Below, piece by piece: positions 25,735 to 36,862 of a stretch of DNA of 64,000 nucleotides (its first letter is position 1; every line of letters begins with the position of its first letter). Position numbers and translations under genes: made by a program. Under the pieces are notes generated by a model. That model was given only the letters and a program-made list of their open reading frames with translations, was not told where the DNA came from and ran no database searches. Origin of the DNA: Codonopsis lanceolata (Eukaryota > Streptophyta > Magnoliopsida > Asterales > Campanulaceae); the NCBI GenBank assembly GCA_013146195.2, contig CM028378.1, positions 37,906,182 to 37,970,181 of the forward strand, written 5' to 3'.

Positions 25735-26376
25735 TATACTAATACTCCACGTCAAATTAGATGTCACATTTTTATTTTTGCACCACAACACCTCATGTTT
25801 ATAGTATCAATTACTCGTTTATGCATATTTTTCATGTGATTACTCGTTTTCATTTTCTTTCTTAATAGCCACAATAATTTTCTCTATCTTTCTATTATTT
25901 TTTGATTTCTATTATACAAAATCATGATAAAATATTACCAAACATGAAAAAATAAAATTCGTCTTGTATTGCAAGGTGATACATTGAAATAAAATCTGAA
26001 TATAAAACAAAGGAAAATACTAAGTTTACCACCAGAATTACCACTATAGTAACAACTTTGTCTTGAATTACATAGATTTGGAAAGGATCTTCTTCTTATT
26101 ACACAATTTTGGTTAAGTAATCATGTAATTTGTTCGTAGGGGTAAATTTATCACTTCACTTTCAAATTAATTAAGGTACCAGGGGCCATCCGTGTAGTAT
26201 ATAGTATATACAACCAATAAAATGTTCCTTTTAGTTTTGGATATTATCCGATAACACCTATCAATCTTAATGGGTGTTATTTAATATTATCCAATAGGAA
26301 AATACTAAGTTTATCACCTAATATATATAAAGTTATCAAAATTTTATAATATTCTTCATAATTGTGAAATAGAAAA
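25735..26376. other. AT-rich intergenic DNA, no gene seen
   Basis: The sequence lies between a Helitron and a MULE. It holds short repeat fragments (around 26225-26300, inverted words ATTATCCGATAACACC / GGGTGTTAT). I see no supported coding region. Confidence 0.5.
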
Positions 26377-26386
26377 TATATGTGTT

Positions 26387-27891
26387 GACAAAACGCATAT
26401 TTGAGTCATTGTACTTTTCAAAAAATTACAATTAGGCCACTGAGACGTCAAAATTTTCGGGATAGCCACTGTACCGGACTTATCTTGCACGTTAACCTCT
26501 TTTTTGGATGAACGTTAAATTTAACCGTTAACTAAGGTTAAATACCTATTTTACCCTCATCTTCATCTTTTTCACATACCAACAAAAATAAAAGGCTACT
26601 TCCTGTTGCAATACATAATGATGAACCAAGACTCGAAATGAACAACAAAAGTATTCACAAAACCTGACGAAGCATCCTCCTTGTAGTATGTTTGGATTCG
26701 AGAACACCTGAATCGAACTCATCGTGGAACCATCTAACGAATTTCAAAGCTTCTTAAACAATCTACGAAATACCTGAATCAAAGCAAATAAACAAAATTG
26801 AAGTCAGATCTTGAAACCTCCGGAGCCGGTTTGTTTGTTGTGACGGATATCGTGGATGGTGGCAGAGAGTTTCCAGTGAAGAGGTCGGCCAACATAGAAA
26901 ACTGCGAGAATTACCAATATAGCTAGTATCACGCGGAAGGTAACCCTAGTTGTCGGTGAATCCATTGTTGTATGTCTCTAGAGAGAGAGAATGCAGGTGG
27001 CGTGTTCCACTGTTGCGGGTATACTGCACAAATTCAGTGAAGAACGTAAGGCTTGGAGTTACTCCTACAACAGCAATACAGTGACATCAGCTTCGTCCAC
27101 TCTGTCTCCCCCTTCTGCCTCTGCTTACTCCGGCCAAATACAGAGTAGCTCCAAGATGAGACCAAGTAACCTAGATATGGGTTTTGAAACTTAGATCCAC
27201 TCTGCCGCCCCAGCTTCATCCATCCCTTCCTTCTTCACTTCCAGCCAAATCTAGTAAAACAACCCAATCACTGGCCTTCTTCAATCTCCTCCGGCTTCAT
27301 CCCCGTCTCCATCACAGCAACTCTTCAAGCTCATCTTCGGTCATCACCATCGCCTCCGCTCCAGCCAACCCTTGGGGTAATTTGTGAAGGGTTTCATTTT
27401 TGTCAGATTTGGGTTTGATTTTTATTTCAGATCTGCGTTTGATTTTTTGATATGGGTTTGCCATGGGTTTTCTTTTCATATTTGGGTTTGATATGTGTCT
27501 TTGCCTTTGAATTTCAATCCTTCGATCTTGTGGGAAATTTTGCTAGGTTCGATTTTGGATTTAATTTTTTCTATAGATTTTTCAATTTTTCGGGGTTCGA
27601 TCAAAGAAACCTCTCTCAAAACCATCATCTTCATCTCCAATTTCTCCTTCCATCGAAACCCTATCGCCCATCCAATCCAATTGTGTAAGTGCTGAGAATA
27701 AATCTAAGATGAAGACGACGAGGGTAAAATATGTATTTAACCTTAGTTAACGGTTAAACTTAACGTTCATCCAAAAAAATGGTTAACGTGCAAGATAAGT
27801 CTGGTACAGTTGTCAACTCGAAAATTTTAACATCTCAGTGGTGTAATTGTAATTTTTTTAAAAGTACAGTGACTCAAAGTTGTGTTTTGCC
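26387..27891. mobile_element. Pack-MULE-type element carrying a captured exon
   Basis: The long terminal inverted repeats are about 190 bp: the left arm from GACAAAACGCATATTTGAG, and the right arm on the minus strand from GGCAAAACACAACTTTGAG. They are flanked by a 10-bp target duplication TATATGTGTT (26377-26386) / TATACGTGTT (27892-27901) with one mismatch. That combination is diagnostic of Mutator-like elements. The interior has no transposase but holds CDS-like sequence: a minus-strand exon at 26965-26804 and C/T-rich, Ser/Pro-coding sequence on the plus strand at 27184-27390. Confidence 0.85.
26804..26965 (-). pseudogene. Captured first exon of a conserved plant membrane protein
   Basis: The 53-codon frame starts MDSPTTRVTFRVILAILVIL and continues VFYVGRPLHWKLSATIHDI before RHNKQT. 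It has a single hydrophobic helix at about residues 10-25, then the YVGRPL.WK.SAT.HDIR signature. I recognise this from an uncharacterised, short, single-pass plant protein family. The reading frame ends seven codons after KQT in unrelated sequence, so only the first exon is present. It lies inside a MULE, which explains the truncation. Confidence 0.55.
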
Positions 27892-27901
27892 TATACGTGT
27901 T

Positions 27902-28222
27902 TATTGATTTGACACTAATAAATGATTATGTAAAAGTAATAGAAAAATAAAAAAACAGTCAAATACATTATTAAAAAATTAAATACTTATATTCATTATA
28001 ATTATAAATTATAAATAACAAACAAATAATCTTAATCCAAAACAAAATAACAAATATGTTCATAATAATCAATAATTTTTATGATTACTTGTTTATATTT
28101 ATATTAACTTTCAAATAAATATAAAAAAGTGGTCCAGCCTAGTGGTAACAAGCTTTGTTATAAGACAACTTGATTCAAGTTCAAATTTTGCTAACAATAA
28201 GTTATGTATCTAATTATTATTA
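27902..28222. other. AT-rich spacer, nothing recognised
   Basis: Very AT-rich DNA without ORFs or clear terminal repeats. Confidence 0.5.
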
Positions 28223-28850
28223 TCTATAATACAACACAACTCAGTTTATACGTGCAATTGACTTGGGATAAAAAGTGGTTGTGATTAATTTTTTTACTTT
28301 AATCTTACGGCTGTAATTCTCTCATACCCTCGCATGTGCGAAGGGCGGTTAGTAATTGTCTTTTACATAACTCAATTTGCCAACGTAACTAAATTTAACT
28401 CTCTCTCTCTCTCTCTCTCTCACTCAATTATTTTATAGTTAATATTTGACGGTTTTACAGTTTTATAGTTGCGAAAATTTGTATTTATTATTTTTTTTAA
28501 TTGTTATCGTAAGTAACTTAATCAATTTGAATTTTTTTTGACCCGTAACTTCATATATAAATTTAAAAAATTTTAAAAAAAATCGTAAGTTTTGTAATTT
28601 GAAATATTTGTTTTTTTTTCTTTTTAACTGACTCAATCAATTTAATTTTTGTCCGCCCCGTTTTTTCCGGTCCGCAATTTCGTCTACAAATTATTAATTA
28701 ATCCCTCCGTTTCGGGCAAAAAGACCCCATTTGAAAGTCAATTTTTTTAAGAAAATAATATTTTTAATAGTCCATTTCCACAGTATCTGCTTCATTTATT
28801 AATAAATTCTTAAACTGGCGTCGTGTCATCGGTACGAGCAAGAGTACTAG
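28223..28850 (+). mobile_element. Short non-autonomous Helitron
   Basis: The 5' end is A|TCTATAATACAACACAACTC. The 3' end is the hairpin CGTGTCATCGGTACGAG then CAAGAGTACTAG|T. The last about 420 bp match the element at 52654-54337 (shared GTTTTACAGTTTTAT, TTTCCGG.CCGCAATTTCGT and TAATCCCTCCGTT). The 628-bp element has no coding capacity. It contains a (CT)n run near 28400. Confidence 0.7.
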
Positions 28851-28856
28851 TTTATA

Positions 28857-29120
28857 AGTAAAGAGCATACAGTGGTGATGGTGGCGTCGATGGGCGGCAG
28901 TGGGTAGTGGCGATTGCCGGAGGTTGGCGGCGATGGATAGCAGTGTCGGTTGTTGGAGGTTGGTGGTGATGGTTGGCGGAGGTTGATAGTGGAGGCGGGC
29001 AGTGGCGATTGCCGGTGGTGGGATGTGATGTCGGCGGAGGTGGCGGCGATGGATGCCACTGGTGGTTGCCGGAGGTGGGATGTGGCGGTGATGGGTGGAG
29101 GCGGTTGATGATGATGACAT
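28857..29120. repeat. GGN-rich island with strong strand asymmetry
   Basis: G-rich on the plus strand, made of irregular repeats of GGTGG/GGCGGCGAT/TTGCCGGAGG words of about 30-45 bp. Open frames on both strands simply reflect this (Gly-rich on plus, His/Pro/Ser-rich on minus). It is probably a decayed coding-type minisatellite, and no family is recognisable. Confidence 0.6.
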
Positions 29121-29887
29121 TAGTTGATAAACTCAATGGTGGTGGTGACATTAGTGGATAAATCCAATGAATAATTGGTTAATATCTATAATTATCTATT
29201 TTGTTAATGGGTGTTAATAGATAATATTCACTAACACCCATTAACTTAATTGGATGTTAATGGATAAAATCCAATAAGTCTTTTATAGTGGATATTATAG
29301 ATAACTCAATATGTTGGATACATTTTTACCACCCCTACTTCCCAATAATTACCATACCCTTTGATAAGATCAATACATCGTTAATCGTTTATCGTTTTGT
29401 GAGAATTTTGAAGTGATACATGGCATGGATGATGAGAAAATGAGAAATTTGAAGTGTACTTCTTTCCCCGTGTTAATTTATTGATTTACTTATGATTTGT
29501 AATGTAAGCGGGATTTTTGGATTGATAAGTATACAATATGGATCCTTGCATATTTACCCGTGATTTATGGAGTATATATGATTTTATTTTTTTGTTTAAG
29601 GTAGTGTATTTGATATTCTGCCTTCATTTGTGTTTGTTTTGGATGTAATCATTTGAGTTTATGGGTCCCTTTCTTTTGCGAAAAATGATTTTTAGAACAT
29701 GATTTCTGGATTTCATTTTCAGGTGTTTGTTATATCTTTTGAATATATGCCAAAAAACATTTTTAGGTGTTTGGTAAACACATAAAAAATAATATATAAA
29801 TAAATACAAAAAATATATTTTAATATTAATGTTCATATTGAATATAAGATAGTGTTGAACTTTAAGTAATTTTTTTAGCAATCCTCA
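29121..29887. other. AT-rich intergenic DNA with a hAT-like end
   Basis: TAATGGGTGTTAATAGAT and its inverted form occur at 29205-29260. TTACCACCCCTA at about 29327-29338 matches the hAT TIR seen at 55915. The rest is AT-rich without supported genes. Confidence 0.4.
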
Positions 29888-29897
29888 ATTTATCAAT

Positions 29898-30680
29898 GAC
29901 TTAATTATCAATTTGGTTACCCTACTTTCGAAGAAATCTCAATAAGGTCACCCTACTACCAGTTTGCACACTTTGGTCACCCTACTTAACAAATAGTGAC
30001 ACGTTAGTCATTTAGTCTATTTTTTAGGCTAAGCCGTCTAATATTTTTGTGATAACCCGAAAATACCCTTAATTTTGCACGCGCTAGGCACGTTGTTGTT
30101 TAACCCTCATTCTCACCCCTTACCTTCCCTTACCTTACCTTACCTCGAGTCTCAAACAAAATTGAAAAAGACGAAGAAGATGAACACCATTGAAGAAGAC
30201 AAACACCATTGAAGCAGCAAATATAGAACCAGCAACATTGAAGACCATGAAGCATCAACATTGAAAAACAATTTATGGAAATGCAAACAATTTCCATGAC
30301 CTAGAATGGGTTGTGTTCAGCAATCAATTACCAACGCTTCCCTTCTGAATCTCTCGGTCGTCAAGTTACTATATATGTAAACATGCCCTAAAATGACGTG
30401 ACGTGAAAAATTCTCAGTGTGATGGTGATTTGCTTATATTGAGACAGACAAAGTCGATTCTTACACTTTGTTAAGGAGGTCGTTCACGTGCATGGCACAT
30501 GTTACTAGTTAACAGGTTAAGGTCATTTGTGTCTTTTCATAGTGTTCCGCTAACGGCATCCACTTTATAAACCATATTGATACATTTTGTTAAGTATGGT
30601 GACCAAAGTGTAAAAAATAGTAGTATGGTGACCTTATTGAGATTTCCTCGAAAGTAGGGTGACCAAATTGATAATTAAGT
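29898..30680. mobile_element. MULE-type element, 783 bp
   Basis: The TIRs of more than 100 bp start ACTTAATTATCAATTTGGT at left and the same on the minus strand at right. The flanking 10-bp direct repeats are ATTTATCAAT (29888-29897 and 30681-30690), a perfect match. The interior at 30150-30290 repeats CATTGAAGAAGAC/CATTGAAG words and has no transposase. Confidence 0.85.
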
Positions 30681-30912
30681 ATTTATCAATTAGTGGTGTC
30701 AAATCAATATGGTTTATCATTTTTTAATCTCACGAATACAAGGGTTAATTGTATAAAAAACGATATATTTTAAACCATGCATTGTATGAGGTTTGTATTG
30801 CATTCAAATTTGTGAAAACCTGATCAAAGATTGAGATGTTTTTGAAATTTCAAAATAGGACAAGGTTTATAACAAAATTGTTTTTGATGGGAAGAATGAC
30901 GTGAACAAGAGA
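30405..30912 (+). repeat. About 500-bp direct duplication, copy 1
   Basis: The segment from GAAAAATTCTCAGTGTGATG to GGGAAGAATGACGTGAAC is nearly identical to 31772-32303, with a handful of substitutions and an about 20-bp indel near 30760. It spans the right arm of the MULE at 29898-30680, its target site and about 230 bp of flank. Confidence 0.9.
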
Positions 30913-31299
30913 TCTAACAAAAAGTAAAGGGATCTTATTTCCTTTGGGATCGACTTAAAGAGAGAGAGGGCAGCAGAAGGTTGATGACCATGGGGCGGAA
31001 AACGAATAAAGATCTCACACAAAGTGAAATCTCAAAATTCAGATTGGCCTTGTGTTCGGTGTGGAGTAGATGAGGCTATTCCTTAGGAAGGCTATTCGTA
31101 AAGGCCAGAAGGGATCTATAGCAAGGGCAGTGGCAGCCTACTCAAAGAAAAGCAGAGTTGAGGAAGAGTGGCAGCCCGTATGAAGATAGATCAAAGAGCT
31201 TTAACGCTTTAGCTTGAACTATAACCTTACTCTCGCCACGGATTTCTAGCTTGGCCCAAGAGACTAGAAGCAATGAGCTTTCCTAGAAATCAACTGTGC

Positions 31300-31640
31300 C
31301 TAGACCTCAATCAATACGCTTAGGGAGTACCAGTTCTAGAACAATAACAAGGATTTCTCTTTGTTCAGAAACGACGCATCTGATATCGAAGCTAGGGTTT
31401 TGATTTACCATAGGAATTGTGAAATTAGGATTGAAAAAGCTGTCAATTCCCAAAATAATCAAAAATTCGTCATCGAAAATCGGAGATTCGGTGATAGAGA
31501 CGATGTCGAGCGAATCTGGATTAGTGGAAGAAGTAATGGTGACGGTAAGGGAGACACCGGAGGACATGGTAGGGATTTTGGTGTCGAATAAGAGGGAACG
31601 GAGGCTCTCCTCGGAGAAAGCGAGGGGGGAGAAGTGGAGT
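31300..31640 (-). pseudogene. Unidentified 5' gene fragment between duplicated MULE ends
   Basis: On the minus strand there is a continuous frame reading LAFSEESLRSLLFDTKIPT, then MSSGVSLTVTITSSTNPDSL, then DIVSITESPIFDDEF. It is Ser/Thr/Asp-rich with normal codon use, and ends at 31307. It looks like a real protein N-terminus rather than noise, but I do not recognise the family. The position beside duplicated MULE right ends suggests capture by the element. Confidence 0.35.
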
Positions 31641-31771
31641 TAGAGGAGAGAGAGAAGGTTGGTCGGAGTCGGAATTAGCGAGCCTTTCGCCGACGTTGGT
31701 TGGTGTTTCAGATGGGAGAGAGGAGCAAGAAAATTGCTATGGTTGTGAGATCTAGCTTCACCATTGATGAC

Positions 31772-32303
31772 GTTGTGAAAAATTCTCAGTGTGATGGTGA
31801 TTTGCTTATATTGAGACAGACAAAGTCGATTCTTACACTTTGTTAAGGAGGTCGTTCACGTGCATGGCACATGTTACTAGTTAACAGGTTAAGGTCATTT
31901 GTGTCTTTTCATAGTGTTCCGCTAACGACATCCACTTTATAAACCATATTGATACATTTTGTTAAGTATGGTGACCAAAGTGTAAAAAATGGTAGTATGG
32001 TGACCTTATTGAGATTTCCTCGAAAGTAGGGTGACCAAATTGATAATTAAGTATTTATCAATTAGTGGTGTCAAATCAATATGGTTTATCATTTTTTAAT
32101 CTCACGAATACAAGGGTTAATTGTATAAAAAATCCTGATATATTTTAGTTTTTTCGTTTTGAACCATGCATTGTATGAGGTTTGTATTGCATTCAAATTT
32201 GTGAAAACCTGATCAAAGATTGAGATGTTTTTGAAATTTCAAAATAGGACAAGGTTTATAACAAAATTGTTTTTGATGGGAAGAATGACGCGAACATGAG
32301 ATC
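31772..32303 (+). repeat. About 500-bp direct duplication, copy 2
   Basis: Second copy of 30405-30912. It contains a MULE right end plus target site and flank, but no matching left end nearby. Confidence 0.9.
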
Positions 32304-32492
32304 TCTCGCTCAGTCCACATAGGCAGCCACTATGATGTCCAGTCACCTTTCCTTTTCAAAAAGCAACCAATTTTTAACGGAAGGTTTTAATTGGAAAAAA
32401 ATTAAGTTGAGGATTTACATGTAAAAAAAATAACACATGGTTCAAAATGAAAAAAACTAATTTTTTTTTTTTAACTTCTTTTTTTCCTCCTA

Positions 32493-32570
32493 AGGGGGGC
32501 ATGGGAAGGAATCGAACCTGAGACCTCACACTTTGTGAAGCCCCATGTCTACCACTGGGCCACCCCCTTA
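32493..32570 (-). repeat. tRNA-derived SINE head
   Basis: On the minus strand, TGGCCCAGTGG (32562-32552) is a Pol III A box and GGTTCGATTCC (32518-32508) a near-perfect B box, with tRNA-like spacing. The ends GGGGGTGGC and GCCCCCC could pair. It runs into an A-rich tail on the minus strand, the usual SINE architecture. Confidence 0.7.
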
Positions 32571-32599
32571 GGGGCGAAAAAACTAAAATAGGTCAGAGT

Positions 32600-33073
32600 T
32601 TTTTATGCAATTAACCCCGAATACAAACTTAAAAAATTGATAATTGATATGAAAAAAAAAAACGTTTTAAAAAAATGGACACTGTTTGGGACGTCCCTAA
32701 ATAATATAGTTGACACTAATTTTAAGACGTGTGAGTATTTACTAAATTTATAATTTATAAATAGTGTGCACAAACTCTATTTATATTTATAAACAATTTA
32801 TTTATCTAATGAAATATTGTGTGTATATGAATATATGTGTAATTATGGAATGGGACGGAGGAGTACTCGAACATTTGGAAAATAACTTACAGAAAATGAA
32901 TCCGTAAGTCAATTTCCCGAGAAAAAAAAAATACTTCATTTTCTGTTGACTCGGAAAAAAAATTACATTGATTACATTTTTCCATGATTACCAAACATTG
33001 AAAAATGAGAAAAACGTTTTTCGGAAGTTATTTTCCGTAAAACAAACGAGCTAACTTTGGAATATATTTTTTT
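32600..33073. other. AT-rich spacer, no gene
   Basis: Inverted words around 32880-33060 (AAATAACTTACAGAAAATGA and TTATTTTCCGTAAAAC) suggest a decayed hairpin-type element. I see nothing else to support. Confidence 0.4.
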
Positions 33074-34283
33074 GAGAAAATTACACCATTAGTCCCTAAA
33101 CTTTAAGAAAGTTTACTAGCAGTCACTATACAATGCAAATGCACGCTACATACCAAAGAATGTATATCTCGCACATCGGTAGTGCCTAACCCTAACTTCG
33201 TTAGATGAAGTATCGTTAAGTGAGCATGTGTTGCTCACATGCTTTAACTTGAGGAAAACTAGTCTTTTCAATTTTCAAGAATTTTTAAGTCATCTATAAC
33301 TATTAGTATAACAGAAGTCGCTAGGCCCACTACTGTCGCGTGGCTTCTTTCTGTGATAAACTAAAAGTTTCAAATGAATTCGGTGCTGTCACGTGTTACC
33401 TTCGAAATGGTAAGTTTTTTTTTTTTTTTCAAAATTGATTAGTTTAAGATAAAAATCAAAAATCTAATTAGATAAGATAAAAATCCTAAAACTAATTTGA
33501 TAAAATAGATTTATGATATAGTTTTACGAGCAAATTTATGATACAGATTTAGGATTTTTTTTTTTTTTTCAAATATCACTTAATTAAACTAGATTTTATC
33601 CTATGTAATTTATACAAGTTTAATTTAACTGAAACTCTTCAATTTTCATCTCTATTCATTTTCCTACTATTTAATTTATACAAATTATCTACGAGACAAT
33701 TTATGTTATGTGTTCTTCTACTAATCTATATTTATTAATCATTAACTAATAATCTATTATTTATCTATTAACTATTATTAAAACAGAAGTCATTACTGCC
33801 ACATGACGACTTTCTGTTGAATACTTAAAGTTTTAAAAGATTTATGTGCTTTGACGTGACACCTTCTTGTGAAGTTTTAAATTTATTTTTTTTTTTTTTT
33901 TTGGTGTTGAAAATTTAAATTGGATAGATTTTAAAACCGGTACCTCCTTTATATATCGTAAAAGTTTTTTCTTTTAATTTTTTTCTACCAAAATTGGTTA
34001 GTACAAGATAGATTTTATCACATTTGATTTAGACGCATTCACTTGATTATGAATCCAAATTTTCATGGTAAAAGTGTTTTTTTGCGGTTAGATTTTATCA
34101 ATTCTCATAGATTTTAATATTTCAATTACACATTCATATGATCAATTTTGAATATTTACCTTATTTTTCGTTTCTTTCAAATTATTACAATTAATTTTTT
34201 TAATTATTTATTACAAGTTTAGAAAATCATCTCATTATAAATAACTTTTGCACACACAAAAAACTATTAAAACCATGCATACT

Positions 34284-34318
<35 letters not shown>

Positions 34319-34781
34319 TTTTTCTTGCCAAAAATTAAAATCAGATAGATTTTGAAACTGGTGTCTCCTTTATACATGGAAAAAAACTTGATTATTTATT
34401 TTTTTTTTACCATTTATTGGCTCATAATTAAAGTAGAGTGAAAAGTAAGGGTAAAGTGTAAAAATCGGTTAATGACAAAAGGAAAGGAGGACGATAATTT
34501 AGGGAAAATATATTTTATCATATTTGATTTAAACGAGTTTCACCTGATTAGTACTCTAAATTTTCACAGTAAAAGTTTTTTTTACGGGAAGAATTCATCA
34601 ATTCTCATAGGTTTTAATCTTTTAATTACATATTCATATGATCAATTTTGAATATTTACCTTATTTTTCATTTTTTCAAATTATTCTAATTAAAAAAATC
34701 AATTATATGTTACAACTTTAGAAAATTATCTTGTTATAAACAACTTTTCTAACAAAAAAAACTATTAAAATTGTGCGTACG

Positions 34782-34823
<42 letters not shown>

Positions 34824-36853
34824 CTTGTTTTGAGTCAAAAAATTAAAAATGGATAGATTTTGAAACTAATATCTCTTTTATGCATGGTAAAAGCTTTTAT
34901 TATTATTACCATTTTTTGTTGTAAAAATCGGTTAATACCAGATAGATTTTATCATATTTGATTTAAAAGTGTTTCACTTGATTAGAACTCCAAATTTTTA
35001 TGGTAAAAGTTTTTTCACTGATAGATTTTATCACATTTAATTTAGACGTGTTTCAATTGATTCAAACTCTTCAATTCTCATGGTAATATTTTTTTAACTG
35101 TTTTTTGTTGCCAAAATCGATTTGTACCGGATAGATTTTATCACATTTGATTTAGACAAGTTTCATTTGATTAGGAATCATCAATTGTCATGGTAGAAAT
35201 TTTTCAGTTTTTATTATTTTACTAAAACTCTGTCAATTTAAAATAGATTTTATCCAATTTGATTAAACATGTTCCACCAAAACTACAAACAACCACTGCG
35301 AAATACTTCCCCCCAATCTAACACCTCCTTGACGAGTCTATCTTCGTGGTACTTCCCCTCCCCTCCTTAAGAATATTTATTCGATTTTATAATTCGAATT
35401 TTCGGTTTGATGATTCGATGTGATCTCGCTTTTTTTTTTAAATTTATTAACTATGTGAACATCTAGTTATTATTGGTTTATTCAAATAACTTACAGATTT
35501 TATCTACAAAATTAAGTTTTAGAAACAATACTAAATCAACCGTGTATCGCACGGGTAATAACCTAATTTATACTACATGAGAAGCCAAATGTAAATATGC
35601 CATCTTTTTCACCTTAAAAGATTTTCTGAGTCAAAAGATTTCATTCAGACATTAACTCAAACACATTGTATCCATTTTCATAATACCACAAATCATACAA
35701 CATATCCATATTTTTTTTAAAAAAAAAAAACTACTATAACTCAAAAAAGAGATGAAATCAAGAATTAAAAAAAGAGATGAAATCAACAACAAACACATAT
35801 GAAAATCTAAATGAGAAAACTCTATACTGCTTAAATTCAAAAAATAACTCAATTCAAAACCAACAACAGCTCCACATCAAAAACAACAAACCCAGATCAA
35901 ACGAAAAATAGATGAAATCAATAATTTCATTCAACTGAAGCAATCATTGGTGATCGTTGTTGTCCATTCTTATTCTTTATTCTTCCTTATTAAAACAATT
36001 GGCTTAAACTCATTTCATCGTCCTCACCTGTTTCCTCCGACCACTACGCCAACCCAAAGACGTCTTCGCAATGCTGCGTCGAGAGTTTGCGACCATTCAA
36101 CGCAGCAAAATGCCACATAGACCCGTTTCCAACATGTCGTCAACCGATGGGTGGGTTATCTTGTATGTCGGCTAGAGAGTAGAGAGGACTTGTTGGTATT
36201 TAAGGTTAGTACCAATGCCCCTAATTTTAAACCCCTAATTCCATAAACCACATAAATGAAAAAGGAAATTTCTAGACTTTGCAATACTGAATGAATATAC
36301 AGAAACACACAGCCCAAAAAAATCTTTATTCAACCCAAAATTTATCATTTCAACAAAGAACAAAGAATAAGCATCTGCTCCATACGCGAAAAATGGTTTG
36401 GATTGTATAATTTTAACTAGGGTCTCTCAAAATTTGTTTGGTAATAATCAATTTTGGATTGCAATCGGATGCATAGAAAAATGGTGGAATGGGTGAAGAA
36501 ATTAAAAGGTTGAGAGAAGAGAGAGATGTCGTCTTCGAAGAAGAAGGGTTGCAGTTTGGGTAGTAAACTTTTCACGTGGCCCCATTATTTTTGATGATGT
36601 TACCTATAACCCCCATATTTTGATCATCTTATCCAAACTGACATTTTCTTTAAATTAAAAAGATTGATTTGCCATCAAGTTAAAACATGTGAGCAACACA
36701 TGCTCATTTAACGACACTTTAGCTAACGGCTTTAGGATCAAGGACTACCGGTGTACAAAATATGTATTATTTGGTATGTGGCGTATATTTGCATTATACA
36801 AGAACTGCTAGTGGACTTTCTTAAAGTTCATGGACTAATGGTGTAATTTGCCC
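33074..36853. mobile_element. MULE-type element split by a Helitron
   Basis: The left arm (from GAGAAAATTACACCATTAG, through about 33290) is the inverted counterpart of the right arm (about 36650-36853; minus strand GGGCAAATTACACCATTAG). Shared inner landmarks include GAGCATGTGTTGCTCACATG and GCATTATACA/GCATT words. The flanks TATTTTTTT (33065-33073) and TATTTTTTG (36854-36862) match at 8 of 9 positions. A Helitron of 2.3 kb (33293-35566) lies inside, so the MULE proper is about 1.5 kb. Its remaining interior (35600-36600) has no recognisable protein. Confidence 0.75.
33293..35566 (+). mobile_element. Non-autonomous Helitron with internal satellite (copy 2)
   Basis: The 5' end A|TCTATAACTATTAG is followed by TATAACAGAAGTCGC, a typical plant Helitron start. 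The 3' end is the hairpin CCGTGTATCGCACGGG, then TAATAACCTAA|T (CTRR with host T). The body shares the about 430-500 bp satellite units, (TA)n tracts (34287-34312, 34785-34818) and a 100-bp segment near the 3' end (ACAAACAACCACTGCGAAAT; 35285-35365) with copy 1 at 23232-25734. It is inserted in a MULE. Confidence 0.7.
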
Positions 36854-36862
36854 TATTTTTTG

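Noticed and set aside
32493..32570. A functional tRNA gene
   Set aside because: A and B boxes are good, but the anticodon arm does not form properly and an A-rich tail follows, so a SINE head is more likely.
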